From contig CAMYOD010000018.1 in NCBI GenBank assembly GCA_947259975.1, positions 167,629 through 222,703 on the forward strand: 55,075 nt of DNA, written 5' to 3'. The notes under the pieces were generated by a model. It was not told the origin of the DNA. It saw nothing but the letters and a program-made list of their open reading frames with translations, and did not search any database. This document shows positions 1 to 8,865 of this stretch, in pieces. Source of the DNA: an uncultured Gammaproteobacteria bacterium (GTDB taxonomy: Bacteria > Pseudomonadota > Gammaproteobacteria > HyVt-429). Position numbers and translations under genes: made by a program. Numbering within the stretch: position 1 is the stretch's first letter; each line of letters opens with the position of its first letter.

Positions 1-279
1 AACAAGCCGGTCGGCCTGACCGGCGCCGGTGGGGCGATGCGGGTGTGGAGTGATATGATGCGCCGGGTTCGCCCGACGCCGCTGTTGTTAACGCCGCCGG
101 CGGACGTGCAGACGGTCTGGGTGGATGCGGAGACCGGCTTACTGGCCGCCCCTGAGTGCGCGGGTGCCGTGGAAGTGGCGTTTATCAAGGGCAGTGCGCC
201 CACACAGTCGTCGGACTGTGTGCCGCCGACGGCGAGTCCTGACCGTCTGCGTCGTTGGTTTAAGAAATGGTTTCGTTAG
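1..279 (+). CDS. mrcB: Penicillin-binding protein 1B, C-terminal end (partial)
   Basis: The frame is open from base 1 and ends at TAG 277-279, giving the last 92 residues of a bifunctional transglycosylase/transpeptidase that polymerises and crosslinks peptidoglycan. Visible residues fit the end of the PBP1B transpeptidase domain: a GLTGAGGAMRVWSDMM stretch corresponds to the segment after the KTG box, followed by a short tail with a Cys-containing loop and a basic RRWFKKWFR terminus. The catalytic SxxK, SxN and KTG motifs lie upstream of the window, so the identity rests on this tail. The next gene starts inside its last 13 bases, suggesting translational coupling. Confidence 0.8.
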   Translation, partial: NKPVGLTGAGGAMRVWSDMMRRVRPTPLLLTPPADVQTVWVDAETGLLAAPECAGAVEVAFIKGSAPTQSSDCVPPTASPDRLRRWFKKWFR

Positions 280-722
280 TGCGTCAATATTTTTTCTCCT
301 GGGTCATTGTCGGGCTATTGGTCGGGCTCACCGGCTGTGCCACGGCGCCGCCGCGCGGTCCCGTTCCGGCTCCGGAGCCGGCAACCGTGTCGCAGAAAAA
401 CGTCGTCGTGGCGTTGCTCGATCAGGCCCAGGGTGAGCATCGGCGCGGTGACACGGCGCGGGCCGCGGCCTCGCTGGAACGTGCCTTGCGCATCGAACCG
501 CGCAACCCGGTGATCTGGCATCGGCTGGCACGGCTACGCATGGAACAGGGAGATTATGCGCAGGCACAAAGCCTGGCTGCCAAGTCCAACGCACTGGCGC
601 CGACGGATGCGCAGCTGCGCAGCCAGAATTGGCAGTTGATCGGTGAGGCACGCCGGCGCAGCGGTGACCGACGCGGCGCCGAAGAAGCATTCGCCCGTGC
701 CCAATCGGTGCTCGAACCATAG
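267..722 (+). CDS. TPR-containing lipoprotein
   Basis: A 151-residue protein starting with a hydrophobic segment and a lipobox L21-T22-G23-C24, so it is probably lipidated at Cys24 and anchored in a membrane facing the periplasm. A short Pro-rich spacer follows (about residues 27-40). Residues about 47-150 form two to three tetratricopeptide repeats (ALLDQAQGEHRRGD, ARLRMEQGDYAQAQSLA, GEARRRSGDRRGAEEAF). TPRs are protein-interaction scaffolds. The start ATG overlaps the end of mrcB by 13 bases, so a role with PBP1B or another envelope complex is plausible but not shown. No specific family name can be assigned. Confidence 0.75.
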   Translation: MVSLVRQYFFSWVIVGLLVGLTGCATAPPRGPVPAPEPATVSQKNVVVALLDQAQGEHRRGDTARAAASLERALRIEPRNPVIWHRLARLRMEQGDYAQAQSLAAKSNALAPTDAQLRSQNWQLIGEARRRSGDRRGAEEAFARAQSVLEP

Positions 723-752
723 TACAAGCGCGCGCAGGGGCATACATCAACA

Positions 753-1160
753 ATGGTTACCCAACTATCGGTGCCTGTTGCCGGACAAGGCCTGCGGGAC
801 ATCACCGCCGAGGTGGCGGACGTCGTCCACGCGGCGGATGTCGCCGAGGGTCTGTGCACCCTGTTTATTCAACACACCTCGGCGAGCCTGCTGATTCAGG
901 AGAACGCCGATCCGGCGGTGCAGGTGGATCTTGAGGCCTGGCTCGGCCGCCTGGTGCCCGAGGGCGATCCGCTGTACACCCATACCGCGGAAGGGCCCGA
1001 CGATATGCCCGCGCATATCAAATCGGCACTGACCGCGACGCAGCTGTCGATCCCGATCACCGGCCGCCGGCTCGCACTGGGTACCTGGCAGGGCATCTAT
1101 TTGTGGGAGCATCGCCGTTTTCGCGGTCGGCGTAACATTGTGGTGCATATTGGCGCCTGA
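753..1160 (+). CDS. YjbQ/UPF0047 family protein
   Basis: A 135-residue protein matching the compact YjbQ (UPF0047) family along its whole length. Family signatures are present: QHTSASL (residues 40-46) followed by QENAD (49-53), then EGPDDMPAHIK, and near the end GTWQGIYLWEHR. Some members have thiamine-phosphate synthase activity in vitro, but the physiological role of the family is unsettled. A purine-rich CAGGGGC lies about 11 bases before the ATG. It probably belongs to the same transcription unit as the TPR lipoprotein, 30 bases upstream. Confidence 0.88.
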   Translation: MVTQLSVPVAGQGLRDITAEVADVVHAADVAEGLCTLFIQHTSASLLIQENADPAVQVDLEAWLGRLVPEGDPLYTHTAEGPDDMPAHIKSALTATQLSIPITGRRLALGTWQGIYLWEHRRFRGRRNIVVHIGA

Positions 1161-1259
1161 CGTTTGTGTCAGTAGGATTAATCGATTGAACTTCGATGTG
1201 GGCCGGAAGTGGAACCATGCCGGCACTGCTCGATCGTAACCAGTGTGGAGGAAGTTTGA

Positions 1260-1886
1260 ATGAGTGATGCACTTGAATATCTTGTTAAGGCGCGGCCGGA
1301 CGCGATCAAACCCTATTTCACGTTCTTGCGTGAAAGCGGCAAGCACCTGGATCCGCGCACCCGCGATCTCATCTCGGTGATTACCAAGGTCGCGGTGCAG
1401 ACGGAAAACGGTTTTCGCCAGTACCTGACACGGGCCTTGCGCAACGGCGCGAGCGCGAACGAGGTCCTGGATGCGCTGCTCATGGCCTTTCCCGTGCTTG
1501 GCTTGGCGAAAGTCGTCTGGGCGGTGGAAATCCTGCTCGACATGGATATCCCCGAATTCCACCCCGAACTTCTCGATGCGCGCGAGGAATGGCATGACGT
1601 CATCGCGGTGGCCGATCTGCCCGACGATGAGATCACCTATTGCGAAGCGGATGAACGCAGCCTGTTCGTCTATCGGCTGGGCGATGACATTCGTGTCTAT
1701 GACAGCCGCTGCCCACACCAGGTCACCAATATTCCCCATCTGGCGTTACAGGAAGGACGTCTGACCTGTCCGAAACACAACTGGGTGTTCGATATCAAAA
1801 GCGGCGAGTGTGTGGAGAAGGGCAACCGGCCGTTGACCCATTTCAAGCACAAGGTCGAAAACGGACGCCTGCATGTATTCTGGTAA
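1260..1886 (+). CDS. CMD-like domain fused to a Rieske [2Fe-2S] domain
   Basis: A 208-residue two-domain protein. Residues about 10-95 look like the helical carboxymuconolactone decarboxylase/AhpD fold (RNGASANEVLDAL). The redox CxxC of AhpD is absent: the equivalent stretch reads VAVQTENGFRQY. Residues about 112-208 are a Rieske domain with ligands C151-P-H153 and C170-P-K-H173, 16 residues apart, which fits a [2Fe-2S] cluster with two Cys and two His ligands. It is probably a small soluble redox protein or ferredoxin component with unknown partner. The start is well supported by GGAGGAAG at 1247-1254, five bases before the ATG. The two recognisable halves in one chain are unusual. Confidence 0.78.
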   Translation: MSDALEYLVKARPDAIKPYFTFLRESGKHLDPRTRDLISVITKVAVQTENGFRQYLTRALRNGASANEVLDALLMAFPVLGLAKVVWAVEILLDMDIPEFHPELLDAREEWHDVIAVADLPDDEITYCEADERSLFVYRLGDDIRVYDSRCPHQVTNIPHLALQEGRLTCPKHNWVFDIKSGECVEKGNRPLTHFKHKVENGRLHVFW

Positions 1887-1916
1887 GTGCATGCAAGCGA
1901 GTATTGGAGATTGTCC

Positions 1917-2618
1917 ATGCTGAGGATGCGAGTCGCAGCGACATTGACGGTGCTCGGGTTGTGTATGCCGTTGTTGGCCGATGAGGTGATCAAGCCGCGC
2001 GGCGACGATGCCCACAGCCGTACATGGAATGCCTTCGTCGACCACCTCTATGTCTTGCACAAGCAGCAGCTCGAAGGACGCGAGATTCGCAAGCAGAGCA
2101 CCACCGGAGGCTATCCGCGCCAGCCGGACTTCTACGATGAAGTTGTTTATACTGATGCGGCGAACAATCGTGCGCTCAGCACCATACGTTGGGAGCGGAA
2201 ACAGTCTGAAGGGCTGATGGGCAAGATCGCCGGTGTCTTCAGTGACAAGGGATCGACCGACGATGTCGGCCGCATCCATAGCATCGCGGTCAACGTTTAC
2301 GACGACACCGGTCGGGTCATACGCGATTATTTGGCCGCCTATCTGCCGGAATATCGCAATGCGCCGACGCAGACCCTGATATTTCTGCATGCCTATCACG
2401 GCGACCTGCATGCGTATCGGAGTTTCGATGCGTCCGGCAACCGGATCTTCGAGGAGTGCGAAGGGACACACGCAGGCAAGCAAGTCGACATCCGTCTCGA
2501 TGAAGACGATCTTGCGGAGGCCGAGGACGATCCGGGCAGCGTCCTTAATTCAGAGACCTACAAGACATGCTTTGCCGGTCTGCCCGTGGCGGCGGGTGAG
2601 TATCTTATACCGAAGTAA
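1917..2618 (+). CDS. Exported protein of unknown function
   Basis: No family is recognised. The ATG at 1917 is chosen because TTGGAG lies 8 bases before it and it gives a clean Sec signal peptide (MLRMRVAATLTVLGLCMPLLA, cut before DE). An upstream GTG at 1887 in the same frame would put ten residues before the signal. The mature part (about 210 residues) is hydrophilic, with a Trp-containing YTDAANNRALSTIRWE segment, an aspartate/glutamate-rich stretch (DEDDLAEAEDD) and several cysteines near the C-terminus (EECEG, YKTCFAG) that could form a disulfide. It lies between the Rieske fusion and the periplasmic rhodanese with short gaps, so it probably shares their transcript. Confidence 0.6.
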   Translation: MLRMRVAATLTVLGLCMPLLADEVIKPRGDDAHSRTWNAFVDHLYVLHKQQLEGREIRKQSTTGGYPRQPDFYDEVVYTDAANNRALSTIRWERKQSEGLMGKIAGVFSDKGSTDDVGRIHSIAVNVYDDTGRVIRDYLAAYLPEYRNAPTQTLIFLHAYHGDLHAYRSFDASGNRIFEECEGTHAGKQVDIRLDEDDLAEAEDDPGSVLNSETYKTCFAGLPVAAGEYLIPK

Positions 2619-2666
2619 TTTTTCCCTCGACGCGTGGGCCACGGACCCGACCGTACTGGAGTCATG

Positions 2667-3581
2667 ATGTCACGATCGCTCAGCTTTTTCTTCTTGTCAC
2701 TGTACGTGCTGGCGTTACCAGCCGCGGCGGCGGCGGAATCGCCGGCGCCGATACTGGTCGATACCCAATGGGTGGCGGAACACAAAGACGACCCCAATGT
2801 GGTGCTGGTGGATATGGCGGGTGACGAAGTGCAATATCAGCGCTTCCATATCCCCGGTGCCGTCTACCTCCCTTACGGCGCACTGGTGCAGCGTCGCAAG
2901 GACGGTGTCGCCCTGCGCGTCGATGATCCAACATTGACCAAAGTCCTGGGGCTGACTGGAATCGAGCGCAAATCCCATGTGGTGATTTACGATGACATGG
3001 GCGGTCTGCATGCCGGGCGTTTGTTCTGGGAGCTGGAGCGCATCGGCCATCCACGGGTATCTGTCCTCGACGGTGGCCTGGTGCAATGGATCCTGGAAGG
3101 GCGTAAGGCGGTTGCCGAACCCGCGCGGCCGGCGCGCACCAAATATCTGCGCGAGAACACCGGCGGGCGTAGCAACGACATCGATCTGGCGGCGGTCAAG
3201 AAGGCCGTCGCCGCCGGTGCACCGCTACTCCTGGATGTGCGCAGCGAGGCGGAGTATCTGGGTAATCCCAAGAGCCGGCAGCGCAGCGGGCATATTCCCG
3301 GCGCCCGCTGGTGGTCCTGGGACCAGGCCCTGGACCTGAAGCGCGGCTTTCGCCTGCGTGACGACGCGGCCCTGCAGTCGAGCCTGGCGGCCCGGGGCGC
3401 CGGCAAACAGGACGCACCGGTGATTCTCTACTGCAACTCCGGGCATCGCGCCGCCCAGACCTACCTCACCCTGCGTCACCTCGGCTACGAACAGGTGCGG
3501 CTGTACGATGGTTCCATCGCGGAATACGCCCGTGATAAGACCGCGCCGCTGGTCCTGGGCCGCAAACCCGGCAAACCATGA
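2667..3581 (+). CDS. Periplasmic double-domain rhodanese (sulfurtransferase)
   Basis: A 304-residue protein with a Sec signal peptide (MSRSLSFFFLSLYVLALPAAAAA) followed by two rhodanese domains. The N-terminal domain (about residues 30-150) has the fold signatures RFHIPGAVYLPY and DGGLVQW but DDMGG where a catalytic Cys loop would be, so it is presumably inactive. The C-terminal domain (about 170-290) has LLLDVRSEAEY, GHIPGARW and the active loop YCNSGHRA with Cys256, expected to carry a persulfide. The substrate (thiosulfate, mercaptopyruvate or another) cannot be read from the loop. Start: GGAG at 2658-2661 is five bases before ATG 2667; ATG 2664 is an adjacent alternative. Confidence 0.82.
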   Translation: MSRSLSFFFLSLYVLALPAAAAAESPAPILVDTQWVAEHKDDPNVVLVDMAGDEVQYQRFHIPGAVYLPYGALVQRRKDGVALRVDDPTLTKVLGLTGIERKSHVVIYDDMGGLHAGRLFWELERIGHPRVSVLDGGLVQWILEGRKAVAEPARPARTKYLRENTGGRSNDIDLAAVKKAVAAGAPLLLDVRSEAEYLGNPKSRQRSGHIPGARWWSWDQALDLKRGFRLRDDAALQSSLAARGAGKQDAPVILYCNSGHRAAQTYLTLRHLGYEQVRLYDGSIAEYARDKTAPLVLGRKPGKP

Positions 3582-3587
3582 TGGGAT

Positions 3588-3605
3588 GCCACCGCTTTCG
3601 GTGGC
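3588..3605 (+). terminator. Short perfect hairpin after the rhodanese gene
   Basis: A 7-bp perfect stem GCCACCG/CGGTGGC with loop CTTT begins six bases after the rhodanese stop codon. No U-tract follows, so it may be a weak terminator or an mRNA 3' stabiliser rather than a classical intrinsic terminator. Confidence 0.28.
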
Positions 3606-3612
3606 CGGCTGA

Positions 3613-3642
3613 TTGGTCATATAGGGTGGCGCCTTCTAGAAT
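3613..3642 (+). promoter_or_regulatory. Candidate sigma-70 promoter for the gene at 3689
   Basis: TTGGTC (3613-3618) and TAGAAT (3637-3642) are separated by 18 bases, resembling -35 and -10 boxes. The predicted transcription start, about 3649, lies some 40 bases upstream of the ATG at 3689. The call rests on sequence resemblance only. Confidence 0.4.
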
Positions 3643-3688
3643 AGCGGTATGTCCGCGGCTGTCTGCCGCATGACAGGGCACTGAAGCC

Positions 3689-4192
3689 ATGGCCGTTTAT
3701 TCTGTCGACAAACTGATCTCGGAAGCACGCAAGCTGGCGAGTAACTACCGCAAAGCCACCGGCAAGCCGCTCGCCGGCGTCAGCGTGGAGATTGCCCGTA
3801 ACGACGCCGCGCGCCTGCTCGATCTCGATCTTTGCGAACCTCAGACCGCCGGCTACGATGCCGTCGGCCGCGGCAAATGGGAGGGCAAGCGTATTCAGAT
3901 CAAGGGTCGTGCCATCTTCGACGAGAGCAAGACCGGCCAGCGGGTCGGGCAGTTGAAGATGGATCAGGAGTGGGACCGCGTCGTGCTGGTGCTGATGGAC
4001 GCGGAATATGAGCCCTTCGAGATCTACGCCGCCGCGCGTGACGAGATCGCCGAGGCCACCACCGCCGCCGGCCAGCGCAGTGGTCGTGGCGCGTTGTCGG
4101 TCGCCAAGTTCAAAAACATCGGTCAATTGGTATGGGAACGGGAACGTGGCGTGGTCGACGACGAGATATGGGATAATATGGCCGGTAAATGA
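3689..4192 (+). CDS. Unknown protein, possible PD-(D/E)XK-like fold
   Basis: A 167-residue soluble protein with no signal peptide or membrane segment. The function is not known to me. A helical N-terminus (VDKLISEARKLASNY) carries VSVEIARND with Glu34. Then follows AGYDAVGRG with Asp57, and after a turn RIQIKGR with Gln70 and Lys72. The spacing E...D...(Q)xK resembles the core of PD-(D/E)XK phosphodiesterase folds, with Gln replacing the usual acid. Later strands (RVVLVLMDAEYEPFEIYAA) fit an alpha/beta sandwich. The fold suggestion is inference. It is downstream of a candidate promoter at 3613-3642 and 54 bases before the DUF4389 gene. Confidence 0.6.
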   Translation: MAVYSVDKLISEARKLASNYRKATGKPLAGVSVEIARNDAARLLDLDLCEPQTAGYDAVGRGKWEGKRIQIKGRAIFDESKTGQRVGQLKMDQEWDRVVLVLMDAEYEPFEIYAAARDEIAEATTAAGQRSGRGALSVAKFKNIGQLVWERERGVVDDEIWDNMAGK

Positions 4193-4246
4193 CCCATGGC
4201 CCGCTGAAAGCAGCAGCGCCGACCCGCACACTAGCCAGGTAGACCC

Positions 4247-4567
4247 ATGAACGAAGATTTGAAAGAACACGTGTCGGAGCCCGCCACGTGGAAGCGCCTT
4301 CTGTATATGCTCCTTTTTGTCGTATTGATTTACATCACAGCATTTGTGATCGCGATCGTCGTGGTGTTTCAGTTTTTCGTCACCCTGGTGACCGGCGAGC
4401 CCAATGACCGATTACGTGAATTTGGCGGTCAATTGAGCGTCTACGCCTATCAGATGTTGAGTTTTCTCACCTACAACACGGAAGACATCCCGTTTCCGTT
4501 TGCGGACTGGCCAACCGCCGAGCGGCCACCACGCCTGTCCACGGATACCGAAACGGGTGTTGATTAA
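4247..4567 (+). CDS. DUF4389 membrane protein
   Basis: A 106-residue protein matching the DUF4389 family. A short soluble N-terminus is followed by one long hydrophobic segment (about residues 18-49), then the family-typical TGEPNDRLREFG, a YAYQMLSFLTYNTED segment, PFPFADWP, and a short variable tail. It is probably an inner-membrane protein of unknown function. An AGG sits about eight bases before the ATG. It immediately precedes leuS, from which it is separated by 90 bases. Confidence 0.8.
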   Translation: MNEDLKEHVSEPATWKRLLYMLLFVVLIYITAFVIAIVVVFQFFVTLVTGEPNDRLREFGGQLSVYAYQMLSFLTYNTEDIPFPFADWPTAERPPRLSTDTETGVD

Positions 4568-4657
4568 ACCGTTACCCCAGGTTTAGTTCCTGATCCTTTG
4601 ACGCGAACGCGCTTGGCGTCGCGTACACGGCGAGCCTGACCCATTCTCAACCAGAAT

Positions 4658-7123
4658 ATGAATCCGCAATATCATCCCGAAACCGTTGAACTGACGACGC
4701 AGGCACACTGGGCCGAAAATGAAACGTTTCGTGCGCGCGAGGACGACGTGCGTGAAAAGTTCTATTGTCTATCCATGTTCCCCTATCCATCGGGTCAGTT
4801 GCACATGGGCCACGTGCGCAACTACACGATCGGCGATGTAATTTCCCGCTACCAGCGTATGCAGGGTAAGAACGTGCTCCAGCCGATGGGGTGGGACGCC
4901 TTTGGCCTGCCGGCGGAGAACGCGGCGATTCAAAACAAGGTGCCACCGGGCGTGTGGACCCGTGACAACATCGACTACATGCGCGACCAGCTCAAGCGGC
5001 TCGGTTTTGCCTACGACTGGGAGCGCGAGCTGGCGACCTGCGATCCGGAATACTATCGCTGGGAACAATGGCTGTTTACGCGTCTTCTGGAAAAAGGCCT
5101 GGTGTATCGCAAGACCGCACCGGTCAACTGGTGTCCGAAAGATCTGACGGTACTGGCCAACGAACAGGTCATCGATGGTTGTTGTTGGCGCTGCGACACG
5201 CCGGTGGAGCGCAAGGAAATCCCGCAGTGGTTCATGAAGATTACGGACTATGCCGAGGAGCTGCTCACGGCGCTCGACCATTTACCGGATTGGCCGGAAA
5301 AAGTCCGCACCATGCAGCGCAACTGGATCGGGCGCTCCGAGGGTGTGGAGGTGCACTTCGAGGTGGTGGGTGGCGGTGACCCGCTGAAGGTGTTCACGAC
5401 CCGCCCGGATACGCTGATGGGCGCGACCTATCTGGCGGTGGCCGCACAGCATCCCCTGGCGACCACGGCCGCCGCCGCCAATCCGGCACTGGCCGACTTC
5501 GTCGAGCAATGTGCCGTCAGCGGCACTGCCGAAGCGGATCTGGAGACCATGGAAAAGTCAGGCATGGATACGGGCCTGCGGGCACGTCATCCGATCACCG
5601 GCGAGGAACTGCCGGTATGGGTCGCGAATTTTGTCTTGATGGCCTACGGTGAGGGCGCGGTCATGGCGGTGCCGGCGCACGATCAGCGGGACTGGGAGTT
5701 TGCGCACAAGTACGGCATACCCATCAGGCCCGTTATCGTATCGACCGACCATGACGGCGATACGGCTGCGCTGGTAGCCGAGCAGGCCTTCGTCGAGAAG
5801 GGTGTGCTGGTGGATTCCGGCGCCTTCACCGGCCTGACCTCGGCGCAGGCCTTCGATGCCATCGCCGAAAATCTCGCCACCGAAGCGCGCGGCGGCAAGA
5901 CGGTGCATTATCGTTTGCGCGACTGGGGTATCTCGCGCCAGCGTTACTGGGGTACGCCGATTCCAGTGGTCTACTGCGACGCCTGCGGTGCGGTGCCGGT
6001 GCCGGCGGATCAGTTGCCGGTAGTATTGCCCGAGGAAGGGGTCACCCTGGACGGCAGTGCGTCGCCGCTGACCCAGCTGAAGGCATTCACCGAGGCAAGC
6101 TGCCCGCGCTGCAATGGCGCGGCGCGGCGCGAGACCGACACCTTCGATACCTTTATGGAGTCCTCCTGGTATTTCGCGCGTTTCGCCTGCGCCGATAATC
6201 ACGACGCGATGCTCGACGAGCGGGCGCGCCATTGGCTGCCGGTGGATCAATATGTCGGCGGCATTGAACACGCCATTCTGCATCTGCTCTATGCGCGCTT
6301 CTTTACCAAGATCATGCGTGATGAAGGCCTGCTCGCCGTCGACGAGCCGTTTCTGCGCCTGCTGACCCAGGGCATGGTGCTTAAAGACGGTGTCAAGATG
6401 TCCAAGTCCAAGGGTAATACCGTGGATCCGCAGGCCCTGGTGAGTAAATACGGCGCGGATACCGCGCGCCTGTTTATTGTATTCGCCTCGCCGCCGGACC
6501 AGTCCCTCGAGTGGTCAGACTCGGGGGTGGAGGGCGCGTACCGGTTTCTGCGTCGCCTGTGGACGTTCGCCGCCGAAAACCATGCGGCGATTCGCGCGTT
6601 CAATGACGCAGACACGCGTCCGTCTGCGTCCGGGCCCACAGACAAGGATATGCGCCGCACGATCCATAGCATCGTCAAGCAGGCCAACTACGATTACCAG
6701 CGGCAACAGTTCAACACGGTGGTCTCCGGCGCCATGAAACTGTTGAACGAATTGCAGCAATTCGCCGGCGCCGGCAGCGTGGCGGTGTTGGCGGAGGGCC
6801 TGGGCGTGCTGTTGCGGCTGTTGGCGCCGGTGGCACCCCATATCGCCCACGCGCTTTGGGTCGAACTGGCGTATGGCGCCGGGATCATCGATGCGCCCTG
6901 GCCCGAGGTGGACGAGTCGGCGCTGACCCGCGATATGCTCGAGCTGGTGGTGCAGGTCAACGGCAAGCGGCGCGGACAGGTCTCAATCGCGGCGGGCGCC
7001 GATGAGGAGCAGATTCGCGCGGCCGCGGTGAACGATGCGCAGGTGGCGCGGCATCTGGATGGCAAAGCGGTGCGCAAGGTCATCGTGGTACCGGGCAAGC
7101 TCATCAACATTGTGGCCGCCTAG
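4658..7123 (+). CDS. leuS: Leucyl-tRNA synthetase
   Basis: Charges tRNA-Leu with leucine in the cytoplasm. At 821 residues it is slightly shorter than the about 860 of E. coli LeuS. Class I signatures are clear: H49-M-G-H52 (HIGH motif, in [10 protein letters not shown]) and K580-M-S-K-S584. Between them are the zinc-binding-like CCWRC region, the CP1 editing domain (about residues 220-420, with [12 protein letters not shown] and the [15 protein letters not shown] editing stretch) and [10 protein letters not shown]-like catalytic-domain sequence (here [11 protein letters not shown]). The anticodon-binding and C-terminal domains end in [12 protein letters not shown]. The stop codon overlaps a possible GTG of the lptE frame, and lptE follows directly, as in many gammaproteobacteria. 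Confidence 0.98.
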   Translation: MNPQYHPETVELTTQAHWAENETFRAREDDVREKFYCLSMFPYPSGQLHMGHVRNYTIGDVISRYQRMQGKNVLQPMGWDAFGLPAENAAIQNKVPPGVWTRDNIDYMRDQLKRLGFAYDWERELATCDPEYYRWEQWLFTRLLEKGLVYRKTAPVNWCPKDLTVLANEQVIDGCCWRCDTPVERKEIPQWFMKITDYAEELLTALDHLPDWPEKVRTMQRNWIGRSEGVEVHFEVVGGGDPLKVFTTRPDTLMGATYLAVAAQHPLATTAAAANPALADFVEQCAVSGTAEADLETMEKSGMDTGLRARHPITGEELPVWVANFVLMAYGEGAVMAVPAHDQRDWEFAHKYGIPIRPVIVSTDHDGDTAALVAEQAFVEKGVLVDSGAFTGLTSAQAFDAIAENLATEARGGKTVHYRLRDWGISRQRYWGTPIPVVYCDACGAVPVPADQLPVVLPEEGVTLDGSASPLTQLKAFTEASCPRCNGAARRETDTFDTFMESSWYFARFACADNHDAMLDERARHWLPVDQYVGGIEHAILHLLYARFFTKIMRDEGLLAVDEPFLRLLTQGMVLKDGVKMSKSKGNTVDPQALVSKYGADTARLFIVFASPPDQSLEWSDSGVEGAYRFLRRLWTFAAENHAAIRAFNDADTRPSASGPTDKDMRRTIHSIVKQANYDYQRQQFNTVVSGAMKLLNELQQFAGAGSVAVLAEGLGVLLRLLAPVAPHIAHALWVELAYGAGIIDAPWPEVDESALTRDMLELVVQVNGKRRGQVSIAAGADEEQIRAAAVNDAQVARHLDGKAVRKVIVVPGKLINIVAA

Positions 7124-7176
7124 TGAGTTTCACGTTTATAATGCAGTCGAAACGGGTCTGGATGGAGCGCACTCTG

Positions 7177-7668
7177 ATGCAAGGTTTTTTGAAGCTGGTC
7201 ACGATCGTATCGTTAGCCTTTATTGTTAGCGCCTGCGGCTTTCACCTGCGCGGTAAGGTCGAGTTGTCGAAGAGTCTGTCGAACCTCTATATCGAAAGCA
7301 CGGACCCGGCGTTGCAGGCCAAGGTCGAGGATGTATTGCGCTTTTCCGGCAGCACGCCGGTATCCGATAAGTCGGCGTCCAGCGCCGTGCTGCAACTCTC
7401 GGACATCAATTATGACCGCATCGTGCGCACGGTCGACAGTCGCGGCAAGATCACCGGCTATACACTCCGATATCGCAGCAAGTTTGAGGTCTTTGATAAG
7501 GCGGGTGAATCGGTCCTCAAGTCGGCACCGATCCTGCTGACCCGCGACTTCGCTTATGACAGCCAGCAGGTCTTGTTGAAGGAAGACGAAGAACTGTTCC
7601 TGCGCGAGGACATGGAAAAGGACACCGCGCAACAGATCGTGCGCCAGCTGGGCAGTATCGGGCGCTGA
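7177..7668 (+). CDS. lptE: LPS-assembly lipoprotein LptE
   Basis: A 163-residue outer-membrane lipoprotein that plugs the LptD barrel and helps insert lipopolysaccharide into the outer leaflet. ATG 7177 is preferred because GGAG (7164-7167) lies nine bases upstream and it gives a compact signal MQGFLKLVTIVSLAFIVSAC with the lipidated Cys20. The frame stays open upstream to GTG 7123, which overlaps the leuS stop. After the Cys comes the family-typical GFHLRG, then a beta-rich body with YTLRYRSKFEVFD and a C-terminal EDMEKDTAQQIVRQL helix. Position between leuS and holA is the conserved arrangement. Confidence 0.93.
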   Translation: MQGFLKLVTIVSLAFIVSACGFHLRGKVELSKSLSNLYIESTDPALQAKVEDVLRFSGSTPVSDKSASSAVLQLSDINYDRIVRTVDSRGKITGYTLRYRSKFEVFDKAGESVLKSAPILLTRDFAYDSQQVLLKEDEELFLREDMEKDTAQQIVRQLGSIGR

Positions 7669-7694
7669 TATTCGTGACCGCGCGGATGGGCCTG

Positions 7695-7721
7695 CCGGCC
7701 GGTTCGCCGGTGCCGGATTTT
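7695..7721 (+). terminator. Candidate intrinsic terminator between lptE and holA
   Basis: A GC stem CCGGC-CGG / CCG-(GT)-GCCGG closes a UUCG tetraloop (7703-7706), with a two-base bulge on the 3' arm, followed by A and four T residues (7718-7721). The T-run is short, so termination is probably partial, allowing read-through to holA. Confidence 0.42.
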
Positions 7722-7747
7722 CCCTGACTCACTGATCGAGCCCGCGC

Positions 7748-8773
7748 ATGCAGGTGCAACCCGCCAGACTCGCTGCGCAACTCAAGAACTCGCTCGCCCC
7801 CTGTTATCTGGTGCACGGGGATGAGGATCTGCTGGTGGAGGAAGCTTGCGACGCGATTCGCGAGGCCGCCCGCAGCCAGGGTTATGACGAACGCCTGGTC
7901 ATGCAAGCAGAGCCGGGATTCGACTGGAACCGGCTGACCGAAGCCACCCAGACCCTGTCGCTTTTCTCCAGCCGTCGACTGATCGAGCTACGCATCCCCA
8001 CAGGCCGCCCGGGTGAGGCGGGCGCCAAGGCGCTGGTAAATTTCGCGCAGACACCGCCGCCGGACACCTTGCTGCTGATCAAATGCGGCAAGCTGGAATC
8101 CGCGACCCGCTCCAGCAAGTGGGCCAAAGCCCTCGACGCCGCGGGCGTTGTCGTCACCTGCTGGCCGGTTGCGGCACGTGAGTTGCCGGGCTGGATTCGT
8201 GCCCGCCTGCAGCAACGGGAGCTGCGTGTGGCCCCCGGCGTAGTTGAGCTGCTCGCCCATCATCTGGAGGGCAATCTACTGGCACTCGCGCAGGAGATCG
8301 ACAAGCTGGCGCTCGACCACGGCACAAGTGAGATCGGCCTGGAGGAGGTGGAGGCCAGTGTCGCAGACAGTGCCCGCTTCGATGTGTACGGATTCGTCGA
8401 CACCTGTCTCGGTGGGGATGCGCGCAAGGTCCTGCGTATGCTCGGTACGCTGCAGGCCGGCGGCGTGGAGCCGGCGCTGCTGATCTGGGCCCTGGGCCGG
8501 GAAATCCGCGCCATGCAGCGCCTGGCCGCGGACGTCGCCGCCGGCGGCTCGCAGGCGGAGGTGTTCAAGTCCCATCGGGTCTGGGCGAAACGCAAGTCGG
8601 TCGTAGCCGCGGCTCTGAGTCGCATTCCCTACGAGCGTTGGCTCGGCTTGCTGCGCCAGATGGCGCGGCTCGATCGTGTCCTCAAGGGGCGCTCGCCGGG
8701 CGATGTGTGGGCGGAGATTGAGCGCGTCAGCCTCGCCGTGTGTGGCATCAATCCCATGCGCCGGGCCCGCTAA
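7748..8773 (+). CDS. holA: DNA polymerase III subunit delta
   Basis: A 341-residue clamp-loader subunit that opens the beta sliding clamp at replication forks. Family marks: PCYLVHGDEDLLVEEACDAIR at the N-terminus (written here as one stretch of the first AAA+-like domain, residues about 18-38), LSLFSSRRLIELR (the beta-clamp-binding LF element), LPGWIRARL, HHLEGNLLALAQEIDKL and a C-terminal collar region with WALGREIRAMQRL. Length matches the family. No strong ribosome-binding site is visible before ATG 7748. It sits in the normal place between lptE and the nadD region. Confidence 0.95.
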   Translation: MQVQPARLAAQLKNSLAPCYLVHGDEDLLVEEACDAIREAARSQGYDERLVMQAEPGFDWNRLTEATQTLSLFSSRRLIELRIPTGRPGEAGAKALVNFAQTPPPDTLLLIKCGKLESATRSSKWAKALDAAGVVVTCWPVAARELPGWIRARLQQRELRVAPGVVELLAHHLEGNLLALAQEIDKLALDHGTSEIGLEEVEASVADSARFDVYGFVDTCLGGDARKVLRMLGTLQAGGVEPALLIWALGREIRAMQRLAADVAAGGSQAEVFKSHRVWAKRKSVVAAALSRIPYERWLGLLRQMARLDRVLKGRSPGDVWAEIERVSLAVCGINPMRRAR

Positions 8774-8865
8774 TCGCCGCCGATCCGGTCGCGTGCCCGT
8801 GTGCCGTGAATTTCGCCCCGGGCGGGTGTATTCTAGGCGGCATCGCGGTACTCCCCTGAGGGCAG

